Part shown: positions 1 to 5,037 of the stretch, one piece after another
Position numbering within the stretch: position 1 is the first letter of the stretch
Layout: each line of letters begins with the position of its first letter
From: an uncultured Eubacteriaceae bacterium
GTDB taxonomy: Bacteria > Bacillota > Clostridia > Lachnospirales > CAG-274
DNA: 8,529 nucleotides
NCBI GenBank assembly: GCA_946534775.1
Contig: CAMNCZ010000025.1
Location: 1 to 8,529 of the forward strand
Reading direction: 5' to 3'
The notes under the pieces: model-generated
Seen by the model: the letters and a program-made list of their open reading frames with translations, nothing else
What the model was told of the DNA's origin: nothing
Databases searched by the model: none
Made by a program: the position numbers and the translations under genes

Positions 1-16
1 CCGGAAAATGGGTATT

Positions 17-56
17 ATATTACAGCAATGTTACAAATATTACAGTTATATTACGC
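17..56. repeat. Four helically phased ATRTTAC direct repeats upstream of nrdD
   Basis: ATATTACAG begins at 17, ATGTTACAA at 28, ATATTACAG at 37 and ATATTACGC at 48. The steps are 11, 9 and 11 bp, close to one copy per DNA turn on the same face. They lie about 80-115 bp upstream of the presumed nrdD -35 box. Such an array could bind an activator or repressor, but the motif matches no regulator I can name, and chance similarity in A/T-rich DNA is possible. The repeat itself is directly visible; any function is inference. Confidence 0.4.
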
Positions 57-96
57 AACTTTTTAACAATCCACTGTTTGCGGCGGGTATAAACGG

Positions 97-114
97 TTGT
101 TATTTTTTTAACTT
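97..114. promoter_or_regulatory. Weak Rex-like site (candidate)
   Basis: Compared with the clostridial Rex-type palindrome TTGTTAANNNNTTAACAA, these 18 bases match 11 of 14 specified positions: the left half TTGTTA is perfect and the right half reads TTTAACTT. Another TAACAA half-site lies at 64-69. Rex senses the NADH/NAD ratio and controls fermentative genes in Firmicutes. The site is 20 bp upstream of the nrdD -35 box, but the stretch is A/T-rich and such matches arise easily by chance. Confidence 0.2.
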
Positions 115-133
115 TTTATTGCAATTTTAAGGC

Positions 134-162
134 TTGACAACACAATATATAGGTTGTAAAAT
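134..162 (+). promoter_or_regulatory. Sigma-A-type promoter of the nrdD operon
   Basis: A perfect -35 hexamer TTGACA (134-139) is followed by a 17-bp spacer and the -10 hexamer TAAAAT (157-162). The expected transcription start is near 169-170, giving a leader of about 185 nt. An A/T-rich tract at 100-130, just upstream of the -35, could act as an UP element. The two NrdR-type boxes occupy the spacer and the start-site region. Confidence 0.75.
140..155. promoter_or_regulatory. NrdR box 1
   Basis: The 16 bases ACACAATATATAGGTT match the NrdR consensus ACACWATATATWGTGT at 14 of 16 positions. The box fills the spacer between the -35 and -10 hexamers of the nrdD promoter, so a bound NrdR would block RNA polymerase. 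NrdR is the ATP/dATP-sensing repressor of ribonucleotide reductase genes in most bacteria; nrdR itself is not in this window. Confidence 0.75.
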
Positions 163-170
163 AATATAAG

Positions 171-186
171 AACCTAAATATAGTCG
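171..186. promoter_or_regulatory. NrdR box 2
   Basis: AACCTAAATATAGTCG matches the NrdR consensus at 11 of 16 positions. It begins exactly 31 bp after box 1, leaving a 15-bp gap. That is the three-helical-turn spacing typical of paired NrdR boxes, and it makes this weaker match credible. It lies at or just after the predicted transcription start. Confidence 0.6.
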
Positions 187-275
187 CAGACAAGCGCGCG
201 ATGTCTGCTGTATATAAATAGATTTGACTGCTTTTGATATGCCTTTCGGGTGAGTTTTCAAACGGGAGAGCAGTT
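186..275 (+). promoter_or_regulatory. Potentially structured 5' leader of nrdD
   Basis: Two stems can form in the RNA. Hairpin 1 pairs GCAGACA (186-192) with TGTCTGC (202-208) around a 9-nt loop. Hairpin 2 pairs ACTGCT (227-232) with AGCAGT (269-274), continues with TTTGA (233-237) pairing with TCAAA (258-262), and has a one-sided bulge CGGGAG (263-268). Neither is followed by a U-tract, so they are not simple terminators. I recognise no known riboswitch class; the leader could be a new cis-regulatory RNA or only an incidental fold. Confidence 0.35.
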
Positions 276-300
276 TGGGGCGGATGTTCGGAAAAAGATT

Positions 301-306
301 TATAAT
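301..306 (+). promoter_or_regulatory. Possible second -10 element (TATAAT) before nrdD
   Basis: A perfect TATAAT hexamer lies about 50 bp upstream of the nrdD start codon. No good -35 is found at 16-18 bp; the best upstream sequence is TTGGGG at 275-280 with a 20-bp spacer. If used, transcripts from here would skip the NrdR-controlled promoter and the hairpins of the leader. Confidence 0.2.
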
Positions 307-338
307 AATTTCAGAGAAGTATTTTAAGCATCACAATT

Positions 339-346
339 AGGGAGGA
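339..346 (+). promoter_or_regulatory. Ribosome binding site of nrdD
   Basis: AGGGAGGA is a near-perfect Shine-Dalgarno sequence ending 8 nt before the ATG at 355, which settles the nrdD start. Confidence 0.85.
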
Positions 347-354
347 TAACCAAA

Positions 355-2541
355 ATGGAGACCGAGGTTAAAGATTTTAATTCGGTAAAAAGATATATTG
401 TCAAAAAAGACAATACATTGGAATTATACGATAACGAGAAAATTATCGCGGCTATTACCAAGTCGGCAAGCCGCGTTATGTATACTTTTACACAGGATGA
501 ATACAAGCAGGTGTGCAGTTGGGTGGAAAGCCGTATAGTTGAGGAAGGCCTTACGCAGATACCCATACAGACTATGCACAACCTGGTTGAAAGCGCACTT
601 GAAGCGATAGAGCCGCGCGTTGCGAAAAGCTACAAGGACTACCGCAACTATAAAAAGGACTTTGTGCACATGCTGGATGATGTATATCAAAAGGCGCAGT
701 CCGTTATGTATATAGGCGACAAGGAAAATTCAAATACCGACTCTGCGCTTGTTGCGACCAAGAGAAGCCTTATTTACAATCATCTCAATAAAGAACTTTA
801 CCAGAAATTCTTTCTTACCACCAATGAAAAACAGGCCTGTAAGGACGGATATATATATATCCACGATATGTCGGCAAGACGCGATACTATGAATTGCTGT
901 CTTTTTGATATGGGCACGGTTTTAAAAGGCGGCTTTGAGATGGGTAATCTTTGGTATAATGAGCCCAAGACTCTCGCAGTCGCTTTTGACGTTATAGGGG
1001 ATGTTGTTTTATCTACCGCAAGCCAGCAGTACGGCGGTTTTACCGTACCCGAGATAGACAAGATACTGGAGCCTTATGCAGAAAAATCCTTTAAAAAATA
1101 CTGCGATGAGCTGCGTGGATATATGGAATTTGCCAAAAAAGGCGAAGCTTTGAGTGAAGACGATGAAAAATATATTGAAGGGGAAGCTTTAAAACGTGTT
1201 AAGCGTGATTTTGAACAGGGTTTCCAAGGCCTTGAATATAAGCTTAACTCCGTTGGTTCGTCACGCGGCGATTATCCGTTTATTACGATAACTTTGGGCC
1301 TTGCAAAAGGAAGATTCGGAAAAATGGCGTCTATAACAGCGCTTGAGGTACACCGCGGCGGTCAGGGCAAAAAAGAGAACAAGAAACCCGTTCTTTTCCC
1401 GAAGATAGTATTTTTGTATGACGAGGAACTTCACGGCGAAGGCAAACCGCTTTATGATGTATTTGAAGCGGGTGTGGAATGTTCGGCACACACTATGTAT
1501 CCCGATTGGCTCAGCCTTACGGGTGACAGCTATGTTGCGGAAGCCTACAAAAAATACGGCGTTGTTATCAGTCCTATGGGCTGCCGTGCTTTCCTTTCGC
1601 TTTGGTTTGAACGCGGCGGTATGGAACCTGCCGACGAAAACGACAAGGCGATCACCGTGGGCCGCTTCAATATGGGTGCAATAAGTCTGCATCTGCCGAT
1701 GATACTTGCAAAGGCGCGTTCCGAAAGCAAGGATTTTTACGAAGTGCTTGATTATTATCTGGAGATGATAAGAAATCTGCACAAGAGAACCATAGAATAT
1801 CTGGGTGAAATGAAAGCAAGCACCAACCCTATGGCATATTGCGAGGGCGGTTTCTATGGCGGACACCTTAAACCGAACGACAAGATAAAGCCGCTGCTTA
1901 AATCGGCGACTATCAGCTTTGGTATAACTGCGCTTAATGAACTTCAGGAACTTTACAACCACAAAAGCCTTGTTGAAGACGGTCGGTTTGCCATTGAAGT
2001 AATGGAATATATCAACAAAAAAGTAAATCAGTACAAGAAGGAAGACGGCATTTTGTATGCGCTTTACGGTACACCCGCAGAAAGTTTATGCGGTTTGCAG
2101 GTAAAGCAGTTCCGCAAAAAATACGGTATTGTAGAAAATGTTTCGGACAGAGAGTATGTTTCAAACAGTTTCCACTGCCATGTATGCGAGAAAATTTCAC
2201 CCATACAGAAGCAAAATCTTGAAAAGCGCTTCTGGAACCTTATGAACGGCGGTAAGATACAGTATGTAAAATATCCTATAGACTACAATAAGGGCGCTGT
2301 TGTTTCGCTTATACACCGTGCTATGGATATGGGCTTTTATGAGGGTGTGAATTTAAGTCTTTCGTATTGTGACGACTGCGGTCATCAGGAACTTGAGATG
2401 GATGTATGTCCCAAGTGCGGCAGCCGCAATCTTACTAAAATAGATCGTATGAACGGATATTTATCATATTCGCGAGTACACGGCGACACCCGCCTTAACG
2501 ATGCAAAAATGGCGGAGATCGCAGATAGGGTGAGTATGTAA
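355..2541 (+). CDS. nrdD: Anaerobic (class III) ribonucleoside-triphosphate reductase NrdD
   Basis: The 728-residue enzyme reduces ribonucleoside triphosphates to deoxyribonucleoside triphosphates by a glycyl-radical mechanism under anoxic conditions. An ATP-cone allosteric domain occupies about residues 10-100. The catalytic ten-stranded barrel follows, with Cys181-Cys182 in the MNCCLF segment and Cys410 in SPMGCRAF as the likely active-site thiols. Near the C-terminus, Cys672, Cys675, Cys685 and Cys688 form the CxxC-CxxC zinc site, and RMNGYL places the radical glycine at Gly701. An additional CxxC (Cys608/Cys611) lies between. The length is normal for NrdD and all key residues are present. 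A strong Shine-Dalgarno fixes the start. The gene leads an operon with nrdG, whose ATG overlaps its stop codon by one base. Expression is very probably NrdR-controlled through the paired boxes at 140-186. Radical formation needs NrdG and S-adenosylmethionine. Identification is secure. Confidence 0.97.
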   Translation: METEVKDFNSVKRYIVKKDNTLELYDNEKIIAAITKSASRVMYTFTQDEYKQVCSWVESRIVEEGLTQIPIQTMHNLVESALEAIEPRVAKSYKDYRNYKKDFVHMLDDVYQKAQSVMYIGDKENSNTDSALVATKRSLIYNHLNKELYQKFFLTTNEKQACKDGYIYIHDMSARRDTMNCCLFDMGTVLKGGFEMGNLWYNEPKTLAVAFDVIGDVVLSTASQQYGGFTVPEIDKILEPYAEKSFKKYCDELRGYMEFAKKGEALSEDDEKYIEGEALKRVKRDFEQGFQGLEYKLNSVGSSRGDYPFITITLGLAKGRFGKMASITALEVHRGGQGKKENKKPVLFPKIVFLYDEELHGEGKPLYDVFEAGVECSAHTMYPDWLSLTGDSYVAEAYKKYGVVISPMGCRAFLSLWFERGGMEPADENDKAITVGRFNMGAISLHLPMILAKARSESKDFYEVLDYYLEMIRNLHKRTIEYLGEMKASTNPMAYCEGGFYGGHLKPNDKIKPLLKSATISFGITALNELQELYNHKSLVEDGRFAIEVMEYINKKVNQYKKEDGILYALYGTPAESLCGLQVKQFRKKYGIVENVSDREYVSNSFHCHVCEKISPIQKQNLEKRFWNLMNGGKIQYVKYPIDYNKGAVVSLIHRAMDMGFYEGVNLSLSYCDDCGHQELEMDVCPKCGSRNLTKIDRMNGYLSYSRVHGDTRLNDAKMAEIADRVSM

Positions 2542-3032
2542 TGCGATATCATAATATTACACACGATGATATGCTTAACGGTGATGGTCTGCGCACCGTT
2601 TTATGGGTAAGCGGCTGCACACATCATTGCGAGGAATGTCAAAACCCGATAACCTGGGATATAAACGGCGGTATACCTTTTGACGAGGCTGCCGAAAGCG
2701 AACTTTTCAAAAGCCTTGACAAGGATTATATATCGGGTATCACGTTTTCGGGCGGCGACCCGCTGCATCCTCAAAACAGGGAAGAGATAACAAGGCTTGC
2801 AAAAAAATTCAAGCAGATCCATCCCGAAAAAACAGCGTGGCTTTACACGGGTTTTATTTGGGAGGACGTAAAGGACCTTGAAATTATGAAGTATCTTGAT
2901 GTGCTTGTTGACGGACCGTATAAAAAAGAACTGCGCGATCCGCAGCTGCATTGGAAAGGTTCGTCAAATCAGCGCGTTATAGATGTTCAGCAATCGCTTA
3001 AAGACAGTGTGGTTTTGCATAAAGATAATTGA
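2541..3032 (+). CDS. nrdG: Anaerobic ribonucleotide reductase activating protein NrdG (radical SAM)
   Basis: This 163-residue protein is the radical-SAM activase that installs the glycyl radical on NrdD. The CX3CX2C cluster motif is Cys26-Cys30-Cys33 (GCTHHCEEC), which would bind a [4Fe-4S] cluster and S-adenosylmethionine. TFSGGDPL, at about residues 68-75, is the typical SAM-binding GGDPL segment. The length is normal for NrdG, far shorter than full radical-SAM barrels. Its ATG shares one base with the nrdD stop codon (TAATG), so it is almost certainly translationally coupled and made in proportion to NrdD. The neighbouring nrdD and the motif together separate it from the related pyruvate formate-lyase activases. 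No defect is visible. Confidence 0.96.
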   Translation: MRYHNITHDDMLNGDGLRTVLWVSGCTHHCEECQNPITWDINGGIPFDEAAESELFKSLDKDYISGITFSGGDPLHPQNREEITRLAKKFKQIHPEKTAWLYTGFIWEDVKDLEIMKYLDVLVDGPYKKELRDPQLHWKGSSNQRVIDVQQSLKDSVVLHKDN

Positions 3033-3045
3033 AACAGGGACAAAT

Positions 3046-3576
3046 ATGGAAGACAGAATACAAGACAACAAAATTTACTTTGCAAAGGTAAGACCCGATG
3101 CAAAGATACCCACAAGGGAGTTATGGAATGCGGGTGTAGATATTTATCCGTGTTTTGACGAGGAGTATATGGTTATACCGCCGCATAGTACGGCGCTTGT
3201 GCCTACGGGCATAGCAAGTGCGATCCCGGCGGATTTCTACATACAGATATATGAAAGGGGTTCAAGCGGCAGCAAGGGTATAAAATACAGTGCGGGCGTT
3301 ATTGATTCAAGTTATCGCGGGGAATGGTTCCTTGCAACCACAAACACCAATGACAGACCGCTGCTTATAACCAAGCTTGACCTTGGAATACTTGACAAGT
3401 CTATCAGGGAGTTGATAGAAAAGGCCTATATCGTATATCCTTACGAGAAGGCGCTTTTCCAGGGCGTTGTACATAGTGTGCATAACGAACTGGAACGTGA
3501 AGAGATATCCCACGATGCTCTGCTTGCCATACCGTCGCAGCGCGGCGCAGGCAAATTGGGCAGCAGCGGGAAATAA
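3046..3576 (+). CDS. dUTPase-family protein (dUTP diphosphatase)
   Basis: The 176-residue protein shows all five trimeric-dUTPase motifs in order: AGVDIYP (29-35, Asp32), ERGSSGSKGI (70-79), GVIDSSYRGEW (84-94, with Asp87 and Tyr90), YEKALFQGV (133-141, Gln139) and RGAGKLGSSGK (166-176). The expected reaction is dUTP to dUMP plus pyrophosphate, keeping uracil out of DNA and supplying thymidylate synthase. It is about 30 residues longer than canonical dUTPases because of an insertion between motifs 3 and 4, and the motif-5 Phe (RGxxGFGS) is replaced by Leu171. It resembles a clostridial subfamily commonly annotated as dUTP pyrophosphatase (from memory). ATG at 3046 was chosen over an upstream ATG at 2983, which would overlap nrdG by 50 bases; CAGGGA at 3035-3040 is its ribosome binding site. 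It follows nrdG by 13 bp, so it is co-transcribed, fitting nucleotide metabolism. Specificity for dUTP rather than dCTP or another dNTP is not proven by sequence. Confidence 0.87.
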   Translation: MEDRIQDNKIYFAKVRPDAKIPTRELWNAGVDIYPCFDEEYMVIPPHSTALVPTGIASAIPADFYIQIYERGSSGSKGIKYSAGVIDSSYRGEWFLATTNTNDRPLLITKLDLGILDKSIRELIEKAYIVYPYEKALFQGVVHSVHNELEREEISHDALLAIPSQRGAGKLGSSGK

Positions 3577-3601
3577 ACAGCTTTTCATTTTACTCCTTTT
3601 G

Positions 3602-3627
3602 GCCGCTCTTAATGGGCGGCTTTTTTT
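3602..3627 (+). terminator. Intrinsic terminator of the nrdD-nrdG-dUTPase operon
   Basis: A 7-bp stem pairs GCCGCTC (3602-3608) with GGGCGGC (3614-3620), including one U-G pair, around the loop TTAAT. Seven T residues follow at 3621-3627. It lies 25 bp after the dUTPase stop codon and ends only 16 bases before the next start codon. Confidence 0.85.
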
Positions 3628-3643
3628 GAAAGCAGGTGAAAGT

Positions 3644-4186
3644 ATGACATTGTTTAAGACAAATTTCAATAAAAAGCTGGATAAATATATAAAAGAACAT
3701 TATATCCCGCCTTATTCCGAGGAGATACAAGCAGATCGCTGCGAACTCACGGAATTTGGCAAAACAGAAAAAAGGCCGATGTTTGCAGCGGCTATGCCGT
3801 GTGGTGCGGCACCGAAAAAAAGGCAGCTTGAAGATGTGCTGGAACAGGTGAGTATATCGTTTTCAAAGCGGCTTTTTCAGCTGATAGACGAGAAAGCCCT
3901 GACCAATGCCGAGGTATATAAAAAAGCGGGGATAGACCGTAAACTCTTTTCCAAAATACAGTGCAACGAGGACTACAGACCTGCAAAAAAGACGGCTTTT
4001 GCGTTGGCTTTGGCTCTTGAACTGAACCTTGACGAGACAAAGGACCTTCTTGCAAGGGCAGGCTATGCAATTTCGCCCAGCAGCGTTTTTGATTTGATAA
4101 TACAGTTTTTTATTGAAAACGGGGTGTACGATATATATGCCGTAAACGAGGCACTTTACGAACATAACGAACAAGTTTTGGTATAA
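3644..4186 (+). CDS. Helix-turn-helix (Cro/XRE-like) protein of unknown function
   Basis: This 180-residue cytoplasmic protein begins at ATG 3644, preceded by AGGTGA; longer readings would run through the terminator and the dUTPase gene. Residues 1-60 are hydrophilic and unrecognised, with a basic start. Residues about 70-133 look like a lambda-repressor-like fold: the helices TNAEVYKKAG (87-96) and DRKLFSKIQCN (98-108) fit the helix-turn-helix and recognition helix, followed by a long Ala/Leu-rich helix and LLARAGYAIS (125-134). The tail (135-180) is a conserved-looking helical segment (SVFDLIIQFFIENGVYD). It could be a DNA-binding regulator, or the HTH may serve protein contacts. I recall similar C-terminal segments attached to macro-domain proteins in Firmicutes, but could not check this here. 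The gene sits 94 bp before the VWA gene in the same direction. No promoter of its own is evident, and expression may need read-through of the preceding terminator. Confidence 0.8.
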   Translation: MTLFKTNFNKKLDKYIKEHYIPPYSEEIQADRCELTEFGKTEKRPMFAAAMPCGAAPKKRQLEDVLEQVSISFSKRLFQLIDEKALTNAEVYKKAGIDRKLFSKIQCNEDYRPAKKTAFALALALELNLDETKDLLARAGYAISPSSVFDLIIQFFIENGVYDIYAVNEALYEHNEQVLV

Positions 4187-4192
4187 AAAATT

Positions 4193-4209
4193 GTCGCTTT
4201 TAAAGCGAC
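4193..4209. other. Palindrome between the HTH and VWA genes
   Basis: GTCGCTTT (4193-4200) and AAAGCGAC (4202-4209) form a perfect 8-bp inverted repeat around one T, beginning 6 bases after the HTH stop codon. On the plus strand no T-tract follows directly (the run of T starts at 4223), so terminator function is weak. Read on the minus strand the stem is followed by AATTTTTT, which is terminator-like. It may reduce read-through into the VWA gene, or serve as a protein-binding palindrome. Confidence 0.5.
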
Positions 4210-4228
4210 CACATATATATACTTTTTT

Positions 4229-4265
4229 CGTATAATTAATTTACAAAATAAAACTTGGTTATACG
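4229..4265. promoter_or_regulatory. Promoter region of the VWA gene with a bracketing inverted repeat
   Basis: A perfect -10 hexamer TATAAT lies at 4231-4236; the -35 position (4208-4213, ACCACA) is poor. CGTATAA (4229-4235) and TTATACG (4259-4265) form a 7-bp perfect inverted repeat with centres 30 bp apart, close to three DNA turns. The left arm covers the -10 box and the right arm touches the ribosome binding site AAAGGAG (4266-4272). A dimeric regulator bound here would block initiation. The adjacent HTH protein is the natural candidate (inference). Confidence 0.45.
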
Positions 4266-4280
4266 AAAGGAGCAATCACT

Positions 4281-4928
4281 ATGAAAAAGACAGACAACAA
4301 CATAACGGAAATGGTTTTTATACTTGACAGAAGCGGCTCAATGGGTGGGCTTGAAAGTGATACTATCGGCGGTTACAACTCAATGCTTGAAAAGCAGAAA
4401 GCGGTAGAAGGCACGATAAAGGTGACGACCGTGCTGTTTGACGATAAGGTTGAAAAACTTTACGATAATGCAGCGCTTGAAGAGGTTAAGCCGATGACCG
4501 AAAAAGAGTACTATGTGCGGGGCTGCACGGCACTGCTTGATGCGGTGGGCAGCACGGTAAACAGTATCCGCAAGCGCCATAAAAAGACGGAACGTCCCGA
4601 AAAAACACTTGTTGTTATCACGACAGACGGCCTTGAAAACGCAAGCTGCGAGTACGACTATGCATCGGTTAAAAAACTTATCGAAAAGATGAAAGAAAAG
4701 CATAACTGGGAGTTCCTGTTCCTCGGTGCCAATATCGATGCGGCCGCAGAGGCGGGAAAACTTGGTATAGCGGGCAACAGGTCGGTCAAATTTAAAAGCG
4801 ATAAGGCAGGCACAAAACTCAATTATGATGTTTTAAGCCGCGTACTTTGCGAGTTTGCCGCACCAAAATGCGGACGCATAGCCGATGACTGGAGTGAAGA
4901 AATAGAAGATTACTGCGAAAACAGCTGA
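4281..4928 (+). CDS. Stand-alone von Willebrand factor A (VWA) domain protein
   Basis: The 215-residue protein is essentially one VWA domain with no signal peptide or membrane segment, so it should act in the cytoplasm. The metal-ion-dependent adhesion site is complete: DRSGS supplies Asp16, Ser18 and Ser20, GCTALLDA supplies Thr83, and ITTDG supplies Asp116. It should therefore bind Mg2+ or Mn2+ and a carboxylate of a partner protein. EFLFLGANIDA (144-154) closes the fold. It resembles the TerY-like/intracellular VWA proteins of Firmicutes, whose roles are largely undefined; many prokaryotic VWA proteins work as adaptors with AAA+ ATPases or in stress modules, but none of those partners is in this window. 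The start is fixed by AAAGGAG, 8 nt before the ATG. It has a probable promoter (TATAAT at 4231) and a strong terminator, so it can be transcribed alone, but it lies directly behind the HTH gene. Domain assignment is secure; function is unknown. Confidence 0.92.
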   Translation: MKKTDNNITEMVFILDRSGSMGGLESDTIGGYNSMLEKQKAVEGTIKVTTVLFDDKVEKLYDNAALEEVKPMTEKEYYVRGCTALLDAVGSTVNSIRKRHKKTERPEKTLVVITTDGLENASCEYDYASVKKLIEKMKEKHNWEFLFLGANIDAAAEAGKLGIAGNRSVKFKSDKAGTKLNYDVLSRVLCEFAAPKCGRIADDWSEEIEDYCENS

Positions 4929-4937
4929 TAAAAATTT

Positions 4938-4966
4938 TTCCCGTTTTAAAAAAACGGGAATTTTTT
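4938..4966 (+). terminator. Intrinsic terminator of the VWA gene
   Basis: The stem pairs TTCCCGTTTT (4938-4947) with AAAACGGGAA (4951-4960) around the loop AAA, followed by six T residues (4961-4966). An A-tract on the upstream side (4930-4934) could give weak activity in the other direction. Confidence 0.9.
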
Positions 4967-4968
4967 AT

Positions 4969-4997
4969 TTGAAAATGCATTGGTTATGTGATATAAT
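4969..4997 (+). promoter_or_regulatory. Promoter of the SpoIIE-type phosphatase gene
   Basis: TTGAAA (4969-4974), a 17-bp spacer and TATAAT (4992-4997) form a strong sigma-A-type promoter, strengthened by an extended -10 TG at 4989-4990. It starts two bases after the T-tract of the preceding terminator, so this gene is its own transcription unit. The start should be near 5004. Confidence 0.8.
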
Positions 4998-5023
4998 ATA
5001 ATAAAGAAAATATAATTTGTATT

Positions 5024-5032
5024 GAGGTGGAG
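5024..5032 (+). promoter_or_regulatory. Ribosome binding site that selects a TTG start
   Basis: GAGGTGGAG is a good Shine-Dalgarno sequence ending 5 nt before TTG 5038. The next in-frame ATG (5047) would be about 14 nt away, too far, so the TTG start is preferred. Confidence 0.7.
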
Positions 5033-5037
5033 TAAAA

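Noticed and set aside
201..221. Six-codon leader ORF (ATG at 201)
   Set aside because: No Shine-Dalgarno, and the start codon lies inside the hairpin 1 loop and stem.
236..270. Resemblance of GATATG...GAGTTTTC to a purine or 2'-deoxyguanosine riboswitch core
   Set aside because: The sequences flanking GATATG cannot form the P2 stem, there is no correct J2/3 GTTTCTACC, and no P1/P3 arrangement could be drawn.
1..354. CRISPR, mobile element or phage attachment features in the first region
   Set aside because: The short repeats have no uniform spacers and there are no terminal inverted repeats, transposase remnants or tRNA sequences.
1261..1962. Minus-strand open frame of 233 codons inside nrdD
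   Set aside because: It lies wholly opposite the well-supported nrdD, has no ribosome binding site, and its composition (many His, Arg, Phe, Cys) is typical of antisense translation.
2983..3045. Upstream ATG extension of the dUTPase by 21 residues
   Set aside because: It overlaps nrdG in another frame, adds residues unlike dUTPases, and the ATG at 3046 has its own ribosome binding site.
3467..3643. 59-codon N-terminal extension of the HTH protein
   Set aside because: It would overlap the end of the dUTPase gene and run through the terminator; ATG 3644 has AGGTGA upstream.
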